Positions 1 through 8,121 of a stretch of 62,204 bases of DNA are shown here, in pieces. Where the stretch lies: positions 1-62,204 of the forward strand of contig JANSXP010000043.1 in assembly GCA_024742875.1 (NCBI GenBank), written 5' to 3'. The notes under the pieces were generated by a model. It saw only the letters and a program-made list of their open reading frames with translations, searched no databases and was not told where the DNA came from. Origin of the DNA: Planctomycetaceae bacterium (GTDB lineage Bacteria; Planctomycetota; Planctomycetia; Planctomycetales; Planctomycetaceae). The stretch's first letter is position 1. Each line of letters begins with the position of its first letter. The translations under genes and the position numbers were made by a program.

Positions 1-5
1 ACTAT

Positions 6-221
6 ATGGAAGATCGTCTGGGATCCGGTATCGAACCACCCGAGTGGATGCAGCAGCTGGCGCGTGAGTTTGAAAAAGCGGATGATGAGCAGGCGGGCCT
101 GCTGTCCGATTCGCTGACGCGAGTGGAATTTCAGCGGGTCACGCAGAAGGACATCGACCAGCAGATAGCGCGGCTGAACGATGATGAGGAATCGCCGTCT
201 GGCGAAGGCAAATCGTCCTGA
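6..221 (+). CDS. Small hydrophilic protein or C-terminus of a larger one
   Basis: I do not recognise this protein. The visible part is 71 residues, acidic and strongly hydrophilic, with no membrane segment and a Ser/Gly/Lys-rich tail. The reading frame is still open at the left edge, so the ATG at 6 may be internal and the true gene may begin outside the window. No convincing ribosome binding site can be judged because only five bases precede it. The next gene lies on the opposite strand and its stop is about 15 bases away, so the two converge. The call rests only on an open frame and ordinary codon use. Confidence 0.45.
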   Translation: MEDRLGSGIEPPEWMQQLAREFEKADDEQAGLLSDSLTRVEFQRVTQKDIDQQIARLNDDEESPSGEGKSS

Positions 222-236
222 GCCGATGTGTGGGCC

Positions 237-1481
237 CTATTTCATGGCGCCCGGGACCGGCAGCAGAAACGCATGGTTTTCAAACATCGCGCGGGGGCCC
301 GCCTCACTGATCAGTGGTACGGCAAACAGGATGAGACTGTAGAGTCCCAGCAGCGGAATCATGAACACGCGTGTGGGCCAGTGCACCAGAGCGTTCGCGC
401 GCTCTTTCTGCCGACTGCCTGTTCCGTAGACCCAGCCCATCAGCAGGCGTGTGGGGTAGATGATGATGATGAACAGTGGTGTGAGCAGCCAGAAAGCGTC
501 CGCCGGAGGGATGACAACTTTTGAAAGATAAAGGGGGACCGCCAGGCCGTACAGCAGGATCGTGGCGACCGCCCAGCGAACAGGTACGCGGGCAATGATC
601 TCACGTGCTTTGCGGACTTCAAAGATCGCCAGAAACCGCCCTGTGGCCGCCTGATGGCACTGCAGCAAAGGCAGCCATGCGGCGACCGGGATCATCAGCA
701 GACCACCAGCGAACGAAGCAACAGCGGCGCCGCCCGGTTCCACACGCGGCTGTGTGGAAAAGGCGCCCAGCATGAGAGTGGGAATCGCCAGCCAGCAGAT
801 GGCACCTGCGGCCGCGAAGACCGCGATTTTCAGGTGCTGTACAGGTTTAAACAGGTGCAGAATCCTGTTCGTCCAGGCATTCACTCCGCTGGCGAACCGG
901 CCGCTCTTCCAGTCGCGTCGCAGTCGCAGGATGTTACTCACAGGGCGAAGAAATCTCCAGAAGCCTCCGCCATTGGCAATGGCGAGCGTCAGGTGTACGA
1001 AGATGACAATTTGAACGACTGTGGTGATCGTTCGCAGATTGCCGCGATCCAGGCCGGAGATGTCCCGCACGACATCTTCAGAGTTAGCGAGCGTTGACAG
1101 CAGGATGATGGGCAGCAGGAACAGGCCCACCATGATACCGATCATGCCGATGCGCGTGGAAACGGGCAACAGTGGAAAGCCATCGCGAAAACGGCTCGTG
1201 CGGCCGACTCTCGCCTGGGCGTCGACCAGCATCCCCAGTGAAATGATGTTCGTTCCAGGCAGTGCGGCCAGTAAAGCCAGCACAGGAATGAGGAATGCCA
1301 TGCCAACCAGAACGCGAAACAGCCACCACAGGCTGCGAAACGGTCGTCGTATTCCCGGGAATTCGCCTGGCCCCAGCGGCTGATCATTCTCGCTGGACGC
1401 CGGGCCGACTGCGGCAGGATCCGTATCTTCCGGGGGGCGAATCGAAGGGGCATCCTGAAGCGGTGGCGCAACGGCAGACAT
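237..1481 (-). CDS. Multi-pass integral membrane protein, unknown function
   Basis: A 414-residue protein. The first 50 or so residues are Pro/Glu/Asp-rich and look disordered and cytoplasmic. The rest carries about seven or eight hydrophobic segments, for example around LVGMAFLIPVLALLAALPG, GMIGIMVGLFLLPIILL, IAVFAAAGAICWLAIPTLML and FWLLTPLFIIIIYPT. No catalytic or transport motif is visible. I chose the ATG at 1481 because AGGA sits 8 bases upstream; an in-frame ATG at 1532 would add 17 residues but lacks a clear binding site. It is divergent from the DUF1549 gene that starts at 1766. It is probably a conserved planctomycete membrane protein; no function is proposed. Confidence 0.75.
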   Translation of the reverse strand: MSAVAPPLQDAPSIRPPEDTDPAAVGPASSENDQPLGPGEFPGIRRPFRSLWWLFRVLVGMAFLIPVLALLAALPGTNIISLGMLVDAQARVGRTSRFRDGFPLLPVSTRIGMIGIMVGLFLLPIILLSTLANSEDVVRDISGLDRGNLRTITTVVQIVIFVHLTLAIANGGGFWRFLRPVSNILRLRRDWKSGRFASGVNAWTNRILHLFKPVQHLKIAVFAAAGAICWLAIPTLMLGAFSTQPRVEPGGAAVASFAGGLLMIPVAAWLPLLQCHQAATGRFLAIFEVRKAREIIARVPVRWAVATILLYGLAVPLYLSKVVIPPADAFWLLTPLFIIIIYPTRLLMGWVYGTGSRQKERANALVHWPTRVFMIPLLGLYSLILFAVPLISEAGPRAMFENHAFLLPVPGAMK

Positions 1482-1765
1482 GTGCGAATCCTGCAAAGGT
1501 GTCGGATCTTTTCTGTCCACAAGATTCGCCATAGGATGGGAAAACCTGGAATCTTCTGCCAGGAAGACTCAGGCAGTGACGAAGTAACAAAAGAACGCCT
1601 GACACAGTATCGTTTTCTGAGCCCGCAGCGACCAGCCTTTTCGCTGACGGTCCTCGGTGATTTGCAGCGGTGTGCGGCTCGCAGTGATGTTCTCACGACT
1701 GCCCTGCGATCCACTGTACGAGACTGCCACGTCTGACGGACAGAACCGTCAGACCGGAGTGGAAC

Positions 1766-3493
1766 ATGAAACCCATCGCCATCGGATTTGCTGTTGGAGT
1801 TGTCGGCCTGCTGCTTTGGCTGGTGATCAAAGCTGGACAGGCGGACCCTCCCGTCGCCCTGACCCAGGATGCTCCGGACGCACAGCAGCTGGAGTCGTCA
1901 GTCGTCCGTGTGAACGAGTGGCTCCGCAAACACTGGGCTGATGAAGGCGTGGAACCCGCCGACATGGCGGACGATCTGATTGTCTATCGACGACTTTCCC
2001 TGGCGCTGCACGGCACCATTCCGTCATTACAGGAAATCAGCGTCTTCCGCAAAGACACGGGGCGCGACCGTATCGAACGCTGGATCGTGCGAATGCTGGA
2101 GGACGACCGATTTGCGGACTACTTCGCCGAACGACTGGAACGTGTGCTGGTCGGAGTGGAAGAAGGTCAGTTTCTGATCTTTCGCCGTGATCGACTGCGA
2201 TCATGGCTGAGTGATCAACTGAAGCAGGATCGTCCCTGGCCTGACATGGTCACCGATCTCATCGCTTCCGAAGGTCTCTGGACGAGTGACCCGGCGTCGA
2301 ACTTCATTACCGCTGCGTTTGTGGATGGCGAGGGGCTTGATGAAAATAAGCTGGCCGGTCGTACGGTGAGAGCATTCCTCGGTCAGCGCATTGACTGCGC
2401 TCAGTGCCATGATCACCCCTTCGATGACTGGAAGCAGTCAGACTTTGAGGGGCTGGCCGCATTTTTTGGCCAGTCACGTGTGACGCCAGGCGGGGTGATT
2501 GATCGCCCGATGGAAGACGGGGCCGCGACTGTTTATGAAGTTGTTGACCCCGGAGAAGAAACGGGCCGTATTGTGGAGCCGCAGTTTCCTTTTCATTCCG
2601 AATGGGCTGACTCGGACGTCAATCGCCGACAGGCACTGGCGTCGTGGGTCATTCATCCGAAGAACCGCCGCTTCGAACGCGCCATTTCGAATCGTATCTG
2701 GGGGCTCATGTTTGGTCGCTCGTGGGATGATCCGGTGGACGACCTCGGGCATCCGGGTGATGGATCGCAGGAAGATCTGCTGGACGTATTGGGGGGAGAA
2801 TTTCGCGCCAGCGGCGGCAGTCTGAAGTACCTCATTCGCGTGATCGCTCAATCCGACGCCTTTCGTCTGCGATCGGACGTTCCCGGTGCTGATGTGGACA
2901 CCTACTCCGACATGAATTTCTATGGAGCCGTGTTCCCTCTGGTTCGTCTCCGCCCCGAACAGATGATTGGCTCGATGTTTCAGGCTGCACGGGTTCGCAC
3001 GATCGATAGAAACTCCAACCTGTTTGTGCGGTTCGCTCGCTTCACCAGCGAAAATGACTTTCTGAAAGAGTATGGCGACGCGGACGACGACGAATTGCTG
3101 CAGCAGTCCGGCACGATTCCCCAAGCGCTGTTGCGAATGAATGGGCGCTTCACTCGCGAGTTAACGGACACCGAGTTGCTGACTACAGCCGGACAGGTGA
3201 TGCGATATTCGGGCGACGATGAATCCATTGTGCAAAACTGCTTTCTGGCGTGCCTGACACGTCTGCCGACGGCTGAGGAACGCACGTATTTCACAGATCA
3301 ACTTGCGGCCGTGCAGGCGACCCGGCAGAAGTCGCGACAGGGGCAGCCGGAGGGCGAACGGGAGTCAGATCCAGACGAACTGGATCATCCGGAACTGCCG
3401 GCCGGCGAACTGGAGTACTCTTCCCGGCAGCAGGTTGTCAAAGACATGTTCTGGCTGCTGTACAACAGCCCTGGGTTTTCGTGGAACCACTAA
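1766..3493 (+). CDS. DUF1549/DUF1553 domain protein
   Basis: A 575-residue protein with an N-terminal hydrophobic anchor (FAVGVVGLLLWLVIKAG, about residues 7-23). A DUF1549-type region follows (LIVYRRLSLALHGTIPS, then the heme-c-like motif CAQCHDHPFDDW near residue 213), then a DUF1553-type region (RAISNRIWGLMFGRSW onward). In Planctomycetota such proteins, often called PSCyt2/PSD1, are abundant and usually sit next to a DUF1501 protein, as here. Their role is unproven; envelope-associated electron transfer or polymer handling has been suggested. This copy lacks an extra N-terminal cytochrome-like domain. GGAG lies about 9 bases before the ATG. The DUF1501 gene starts 77 bases downstream, so the two are probably co-transcribed. 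Confidence 0.9.
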   Translation: MKPIAIGFAVGVVGLLLWLVIKAGQADPPVALTQDAPDAQQLESSVVRVNEWLRKHWADEGVEPADMADDLIVYRRLSLALHGTIPSLQEISVFRKDTGRDRIERWIVRMLEDDRFADYFAERLERVLVGVEEGQFLIFRRDRLRSWLSDQLKQDRPWPDMVTDLIASEGLWTSDPASNFITAAFVDGEGLDENKLAGRTVRAFLGQRIDCAQCHDHPFDDWKQSDFEGLAAFFGQSRVTPGGVIDRPMEDGAATVYEVVDPGEETGRIVEPQFPFHSEWADSDVNRRQALASWVIHPKNRRFERAISNRIWGLMFGRSWDDPVDDLGHPGDGSQEDLLDVLGGEFRASGGSLKYLIRVIAQSDAFRLRSDVPGADVDTYSDMNFYGAVFPLVRLRPEQMIGSMFQAARVRTIDRNSNLFVRFARFTSENDFLKEYGDADDDELLQQSGTIPQALLRMNGRFTRELTDTELLTTAGQVMRYSGDDESIVQNCFLACLTRLPTAEERTYFTDQLAAVQATRQKSRQGQPEGERESDPDELDHPELPAGELEYSSRQQVVKDMFWLLYNSPGFSWNH

Positions 3494-3570
3494 TTCGGCT
3501 GCGAGATGACGAGACGAAGCCGGACGGTTGCCGGGTATGCACTGTCCGCCATGACAAAGGGAATCTGAAG

Positions 3571-4896
3571 ATGACACATTTCGATCGTTCCGTGTTCTCC
3601 CGTCGTCAGGCTCTGGGGCTGATGGCGGCCTGTGGCGTTTCGCTGTCCACCCGCACGATGACCGCGCAGGCAGCCGCCAAACGCAGCGGTGAGCGGCCCA
3701 AATCGCTGATCACCCTGTGGATGAATGGGGGCATGAGCCAACTGGAAACCTGGGACCCACACCCGGGGACAACGTCGGGCGGAGAGACAAAAGGCACCGC
3801 CACAACGGTGAAGGGGCTTGAGATTTCTGATTTTCTGCCTCAGATGGCGGAGCAAATGGACAAGGTAACGCTGATTCGGTCCATGACATCACTGGAAGGT
3901 GACCACGCGCGCGGCAGCGCTTTTGTGAAGACTGGCTATCGCCTGGAGCCTACGCTGGTCTACCCCGCGCTGGGCGCGATCGCCGCTTATGAACTGCCGG
4001 ATAAGGGCGTGGAGATTCCCTCTCATGTGACGCTTGGTGCCGACAATAACTTTCCTCGCGGCGGTTATCTCGGAAATGAATGGGACGCATTTCGCGTGTT
4101 CAATCCGGGGCGATCGATGACGAATATGAAAGCCAGTGTGAGCGAGAACCGAATGGCGCAAAGACGCAAAGGGCTCGATTTTCTGGGTGAGCAGTTCACC
4201 AGAAATCGGCCGTCCGCCGACAGGGAAACGCTGCATTCTGAGACGATACAGCGAGCTCTGAAGATGATGTCTTCGGAGCAGTTGAAAGCCTTCCAGATCG
4301 ACGAAGAGTCAGCCGCCGTCAAGTCGGCCTATGGAGACACACGATTTGGACGCGGCTGTCTGGTGGCGCGGCGCCTTGTGGAGACGGGCGTGCGCGCCGT
4401 GGAAGTGTGCCTGAATGGTTTTGATACGCACATTGATAATCACAACGGCCAGAAGACGCAGGCTGATATTCTTGATCCGGCGTTTGCCACACTGCTCCAG
4501 GAGCTGGAGCAACGCGACCTGCTGGACTCCACGGTTGTGCTTTGCATTTCTGAGTTTGGCCGCACGCCGCGCATCAACGCTGCCGGCGGGCGTGATCATT
4601 ACCCCAACTGGTTTTCTGCCGTGGTTGCCGGCGGTGGCTTCCAGCGCGGCCTGGTCCTTGGTGAGACCCCCGGCGACGTTTCTGCGGCAACCACCGAAGA
4701 CAGGGCAAAACGACCCAAACCGGTTGATCCTGTGACGGTGCCGGATCTCTATGCCACCATCATGTACAGCATGGGGATTCCGTGGGAGGAAGAGTTTGTC
4801 ACGCCAATTGGTCGTCCGATCACTTACTGTTCCGGTCAGCCGATGGCGAGACTGCTGCAGGACGACATTGCCCGATCGGTTTCTTCCGTGCACTAG
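3571..4896 (+). CDS. DUF1501 domain protein with Tat-like signal
   Basis: A 441-residue protein of the DUF1501 family, distantly related to the alkaline phosphatase/sulfatase fold. It begins with a twin-arginine-like leader (SRRQALGLMAACG, residues 8-20), so export by Tat is likely. Family features include ITLWMNGGMSQLETWDPHPG near residue 50, GDHARGSAF near 110, and the C-terminal metal-site-like segment CISEFGRTPRINAAGGRDHY near residue 325. I chose the ATG at 3571 because it places the leader at the N-terminus; the frame stays open to 3481. It follows the DUF1549 gene by 77 bases, the standard planctomycete pair, and presumably works with it at the cell surface. Its substrate is unknown. 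Confidence 0.9.
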   Translation: MTHFDRSVFSRRQALGLMAACGVSLSTRTMTAQAAAKRSGERPKSLITLWMNGGMSQLETWDPHPGTTSGGETKGTATTVKGLEISDFLPQMAEQMDKVTLIRSMTSLEGDHARGSAFVKTGYRLEPTLVYPALGAIAAYELPDKGVEIPSHVTLGADNNFPRGGYLGNEWDAFRVFNPGRSMTNMKASVSENRMAQRRKGLDFLGEQFTRNRPSADRETLHSETIQRALKMMSSEQLKAFQIDEESAAVKSAYGDTRFGRGCLVARRLVETGVRAVEVCLNGFDTHIDNHNGQKTQADILDPAFATLLQELEQRDLLDSTVVLCISEFGRTPRINAAGGRDHYPNWFSAVVAGGGFQRGLVLGETPGDVSAATTEDRAKRPKPVDPVTVPDLYATIMYSMGIPWEEEFVTPIGRPITYCSGQPMARLLQDDIARSVSSVH

Positions 4897-4971
4897 CTGT
4901 GCGAGTTCGTCCGGCGATTCGTTCCTGCGGCGTGTCATTGCGACTCTGAATTGGTCGGCTATTATGGCAGC

Positions 4972-5844
4972 ATGGAAGATTCAGGCGACAGTTTTGAGCA
5001 GCATGTGGTGATCGCGGGCGTCGGGTTAATCGGCGGTTCGATCGCCGCTGCGGTCCGGCAGCGTTTTCCGACGGCGAAAGTTACGGGAATCGGCCGTGAT
5101 GTCAGCAAGCTGCAGCAGGCACGGGATGCCGGTCTGCTCACACACACTTCCTGTGACCTGACGCCGGCCCTCTTTGAGGATGGCCCCCTGGTTGTCGTGT
5201 GTCTTCCCGTGCACCTGATTGCCGACTTTGTCATTTCCGCGGCGGACGTCTCTTCACCCAGGACGCTGATTACAGATGCCGGCAGCGTCAAAGCGTCCAT
5301 CTGCAAACGGCTGGCACAGTTCCCGGACGCTGCGGCTCAGTTCGTGGGGTCGCACCCCATTGCCGGTGGCGAGCAGTCGGGATTTGAGTTTGCCGACGCG
5401 GACCTGTTCGAGGGGCGTACGTGCGTCATCGTTCCACCGGAAAGCCATCTGAAGGCGGCCGAAAGAGTGGATCGCGTGGAGCGATTCTGGCGGCAGATTG
5501 GCTGTATTGTGATGCCGATGTCGGCCGAAGATCACGACCGGGTTCTGGCTCTCACCAGTCATCTGCCACACATCATGGCGGCGATGACCACGTCTGCTGT
5601 GGGGGCAGAAAATCTGCCACTGACGGGCTCCGGTTTTCGTGATACCACGCGGATTGCTGCCGGTAATGCGGCCCTTTGGCGAGCGATCCTCTGCAATAAT
5701 CGCGGCCCGGTCATCAGCGCCATCGACAGTGCGTCGAAACTGCTGAGCGAATTTCGTGAGGCGTTGCAGGCCGAAGACGACAGTCTGGTGGAACGGCTGC
5801 TTCAGGATGCCCGGACCCAGCGGATCTCCCTGCCGCAGGAATGA
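4972..5844 (+). CDS. tyrA: Prephenate dehydrogenase (TyrA family)
   Basis: This 290-residue protein should oxidatively decarboxylate prephenate (or dehydrogenate arogenate) in tyrosine synthesis in the cytoplasm. The N-terminal Rossmann motif VIAGVGLIGGSIAAAV (residues about 12-27) binds NAD(P). The helical C-terminal domain has the family segments GSHPIAGGEQSGFEFADADL and DHDRVLALTSHLPHI. There is no fused chorismate mutase or ACT domain, so feedback control by an attached regulatory domain is not expected. I chose the ATG at 4972; an in-frame TTG at 4951 would add seven residues and neither has a strong binding site. It lies 75 bases after the DUF1501 gene with no functional link evident. 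Confidence 0.9.
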   Translation: MEDSGDSFEQHVVIAGVGLIGGSIAAAVRQRFPTAKVTGIGRDVSKLQQARDAGLLTHTSCDLTPALFEDGPLVVVCLPVHLIADFVISAADVSSPRTLITDAGSVKASICKRLAQFPDAAAQFVGSHPIAGGEQSGFEFADADLFEGRTCVIVPPESHLKAAERVDRVERFWRQIGCIVMPMSAEDHDRVLALTSHLPHIMAAMTTSAVGAENLPLTGSGFRDTTRIAAGNAALWRAILCNNRGPVISAIDSASKLLSEFREALQAEDDSLVERLLQDARTQRISLPQE

Positions 5845-5926
5845 TGTTCGGAACGACTGTCGCAGGCTCTGTGGGCCAGCCGTGTGGGCCACCAGTACGG
5901 GCCAGAATGCAGGCGTTTGGCGAAAA

Positions 5927-6373
5927 TCAGTTGCCGGAGGAAACGTCGAAGTCCGCCAGACTGTTGCCCCTACTGTCCGACTGCTTCGTGCTGCGGGTAG
6001 GCCTGGAAGTGCTGGACAACTCTGAACGCTCGCACTGTCTGATGCGAAATCGTCCAAATCCAAATTCCTCCAGGGATCTGACCAGCGTTGCGACTCGCAG
6101 GTCGAGGCACTGACCAGCAACGATACCCTTGGCAATCGTGCCGGCTGTGAGCGCCGCGACCTCGCAGACTGAGATGGGTAGCTGGAATTCCGAGAGATCG
6201 GCGAACAGCTCTTCATCGCTGCAGATTTCGCCGAATTTGACTCCCTGATAGGTGAGCTCAATCCCGTGCAGATCGTGGCTCCATTGATAGTCGAATGGGC
6301 CAAAAATGCGGCCTCGGGAACAGACCTGAAAGGCGGAGTCCGCTATGAGAATTTCGTCGCGTGGGGAAGACAT
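5927..6373 (-). CDS. Conserved-looking hypothetical protein
   Basis: A 148-residue soluble protein I cannot assign to a named family. The first 100 residues look like a folded domain (SRGRIFGPFDYQWSHDLHG, then YQGVKFGEICSDEEL). The last 35 or so are Ser/Arg-rich and probably flexible. There is no signal peptide or membrane segment. The wording of the N-terminal domain resembles small proteins I associate with planctomycete genomes, but I cannot name a domain. The start ATG has no obvious ribosome binding site. It converges on tyrA (82 bases apart) and diverges from the acidic-protein gene at 6612. A long overlapping frame opposite tyrA was rejected as a shadow. Confidence 0.6.
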   Translation of the reverse strand: MSSPRDEILIADSAFQVCSRGRIFGPFDYQWSHDLHGIELTYQGVKFGEICSDEELFADLSEFQLPISVCEVAALTAGTIAKGIVAGQCLDLRVATLVRSLEEFGFGRFRIRQCERSELSSTSRPTRSTKQSDSRGNSLADFDVSSGN

Positions 6374-6526
6374 GGTGGTGGATTTATCAGAAGCGGCCCT
6401 CGACAGAGAGGGGATGCTACTGGTTATTGTGTGCTGCTAAAACCTGATTTTCCCGCTCGAAATTCTCGACCGAATATTAAGCTTCCTGATTCAGAAAATT
6501 TCCCGCCTCGCAACGCAATCAAGGTC

Positions 6527-6556
6527 TTGACAACAGATCGATCGGGCGATTATCAA
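6527..6556 (+). promoter_or_regulatory. Candidate sigma-70-type promoter for the acidic-protein gene
   Basis: TTGACA at 6527-6532 is a consensus -35 hexamer. After an 18-base spacer comes TATCAA at 6551-6556, a partial match to TATAAT. This would start transcription near 6563 and give a leader of about 50 bases before the ATG at 6612. The surrounding sequence is AT-richer than the neighbours. The call is by consensus only. Confidence 0.45.
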
Positions 6557-6611
6557 TCTCGCGTAACCCCTATTCCACCAAGACTCTGTTGACTCCATTG
6601 AGGGCTGGATA

Positions 6612-6947
6612 ATGTTGCTCGTGAGCCTGTTCGAATCCATCTTCCTTTCCAGTGCGACGCAGCCCCGAAATCTGTCGTCGTCCACGGACGGACCGTTTTT
6701 GGTCATCGAAGACGAAGACGATATGGAGCAACTGGATCACTACGACATGGACGACGATGAAGACGAAGCGGACGAAGAAGACGAGGACGAAGACCTCGAA
6801 GATGATGACCTCGACGACGACGATTTTGAAGACGATGACTTCGACGATGAGGACGATGAGGACTTCGAAGACGACGACTTCGATGATGATGATGACGACG
6901 ACGACGATGACTTCGAAGACGAGTACGATGACGACGAGGAACTCTAG
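6612..6947 (+). CDS. Extremely acidic Asp/Glu-repeat protein
   Basis: A 111-residue protein. From about residue 32 to the end it is almost entirely Asp and Glu, with regularly spaced Phe or Leu (for example DDDFEDDDFDDEDDEDFEDD). The first 30 residues are mixed and carry a short hydrophobic stretch (MLLVSLFESIFLSS). GAGGG lies 8-12 bases before the ATG at 6612, supporting that start; an internal ATG at 6723 would give a 74-residue form that is nearly all acidic. Such tails can bind divalent cations or basic proteins, or act as nucleic-acid mimics, but nothing here proves which. A promoter candidate lies upstream and a Rho-independent terminator downstream, so it is probably its own transcription unit. 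Confidence 0.6.
   Translation: MLLVSLFESIFLSSATQPRNLSSSTDGPFLVIEDEDDMEQLDHYDMDDDEDEADEEDEDEDLEDDDLDDDDFEDDDFDDEDDEDFEDDDFDDDDDDDDDDFEDEYDDDEEL
6705..6945 (+). repeat. Degenerate GAY/GAR codon repeat tract
   Basis: The DNA is a run of GAC, GAT and GAA/GAG codons broken by TTC and CTC, giving an irregular short-period repeat. It encodes the acidic tail. Such tracts are prone to replication slippage, so length may vary between strains. Confidence 0.7.
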
Positions 6948-7021
6948 TGAGGAACTCTGGCGAGGTACTCACTGACAGGGCATGACAGCCTGTCCTGGCC
7001 GTTAAGAGTCAGATACACTTG

Positions 7022-7049
7022 CGAGGACGTCCGATGGGCGTCCTTTTTT
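7022..7049 (+). terminator. Rho-independent terminator after the acidic-protein gene
   Basis: AGGACG at 7024-7029 pairs with CGTCCT at 7039-7044 across a 9-base loop and is followed at once by a T run. It lies 75 bases after the stop at 6947 and ends about 35 bases before the nucleoside phosphorylase start, so it should separate the two genes. Confidence 0.75.
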
Positions 7050-7080
7050 GTTGGCGGACAGTTCATCGGCTGGAGACACC

Positions 7081-7905
7081 ATGAAGCACATAAAGAAGCA
7101 GGCTGCCGAAGCGGTCGCGAAGATCCGAGAGGGCTGGAGCGAGACCCCGCGACTGGGCATGATACTCGGAACGGGGCTGGGCGGCCTGACGGAACAGATT
7201 GAGGTCGCCTGCCGGGTGCCTTATGAAGAGATTCCGCATTTTCCCAGGTCCACAGCACCTTCTCATGCCGGCCAGTTAGTGCTGGGCACGCTGCACGGAG
7301 TGCCGATCGTCGCGATGGAAGGACGATTTCACTATTACGAAGGGTACTCCCTGGAAGAAGTCACCTTTCCGATTCGCGTGATGAAGGCGCTGGGAGCTGA
7401 CACTCTGGTGGTGACCAGTGCCGTTGGCGGTATGAACCCTCAGTTCGAACTGGCCGACATCGTCATTCTGGAAGACCACATCAACCTGCTGCCGGATAAT
7501 CCTCTGCGGGGCGTCAATGATGACGAACTGGGGCCCAGATTTCCTGATATGAGCGAGCCGTACTCACGGGAGTTGATTTCGCTGGCGCAGTCGACTGCCC
7601 TGGAGCTAAGTATCAGTGCCCACAAGGGCGTGTTGGTCGCGGTGGCTGGCCCTAATCTGGAAACCCGCGCTGAATATCGCATGCTGCGTCAGATGGGCGC
7701 TGATATCGTTGGCATGTCGACCGTGCCCGAAATTATCGTCGCGAAGCATGCAGGTCTGAAGACTCTCGGCTTTTCTGTGATTACAGATATGTGTCTGCCG
7801 GATGCTCTGGAAGAAGCCAACATCGAAAAAATACTCGAAGTGGCGGCTGTTGGAGGAGCAAAGCTGGAACGGCTGATCTCGGAAATTGTGCGGCGTTTTA
7901 ATTAG
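7081..7905 (+). CDS. Purine nucleoside phosphorylase
   Basis: A 274-residue cytoplasmic enzyme of the trimeric PNP family. It cleaves purine nucleosides with phosphate to the free base and (deoxy)ribose-1-phosphate for purine salvage. Family motifs include MILGTGLGG (phosphate loop, residues about 25-33), [19 protein letters not shown] and the long base/ribose-binding segment [14 protein letters not shown] followed by [20 protein letters not shown]. Length matches the family. GGAG is about 9 bases before the ATG at 7081; a TTG at 7048 in frame overlaps the upstream terminator and was rejected. It stands alone with no nucleoside transporter beside it. Confidence 0.95.
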   Translation: MKHIKKQAAEAVAKIREGWSETPRLGMILGTGLGGLTEQIEVACRVPYEEIPHFPRSTAPSHAGQLVLGTLHGVPIVAMEGRFHYYEGYSLEEVTFPIRVMKALGADTLVVTSAVGGMNPQFELADIVILEDHINLLPDNPLRGVNDDELGPRFPDMSEPYSRELISLAQSTALELSISAHKGVLVAVAGPNLETRAEYRMLRQMGADIVGMSTVPEIIVAKHAGLKTLGFSVITDMCLPDALEEANIEKILEVAAVGGAKLERLISEIVRRFN

Positions 7906-8050
7906 CCGACCTGTTACGCGGAGAAACGCGTGGGCGTTCCCGGGTAAGCCTCAGCGAATTGCCAGGTGAGCTCTGTCCCTGCAGAATCTGTGGCTTCCAG
8001 CACCAGATCTGGCTTTCGCACTGGGCAGGCAGCGGGGTTGGTTCGGCACA

Positions 8051-8087
8051 AAAAAAGAGGGCCTCGGCAAATGCCGAGGCCCTCTTC
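8051..8087 (-). terminator. Strong Rho-independent terminator
   Basis: A near-perfect hairpin: AAGAGGGCCTCGGCA at about 8055-8069 pairs with TGCCGAGGCCCTCTT at 8072-8086. On the minus strand it is followed by a run of seven T (8050-8056 read as A on the plus strand). It ends transcription of the minus-strand gene whose stop is at 8122. The stem could also act on transcripts leaving the phosphorylase gene from the other side. Confidence 0.85.
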
Positions 8088-8121
8088 TGTCTTTCTGTGG
8101 GCTCACTGCCCGGCTTTGTGA

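Noticed and set aside
5254-6303. 349-residue minus-strand frame opposite tyrA
   Set aside because: Most of it is antisense to a clear prephenate dehydrogenase and its wording is Ser/Arg/Pro-rich noise.
6974-6994. GACAGG/CCTGTC hairpin after the acidic-protein gene
   Set aside because: Six pairs with no T run; the terminator at 7022-7049 is far better supported.
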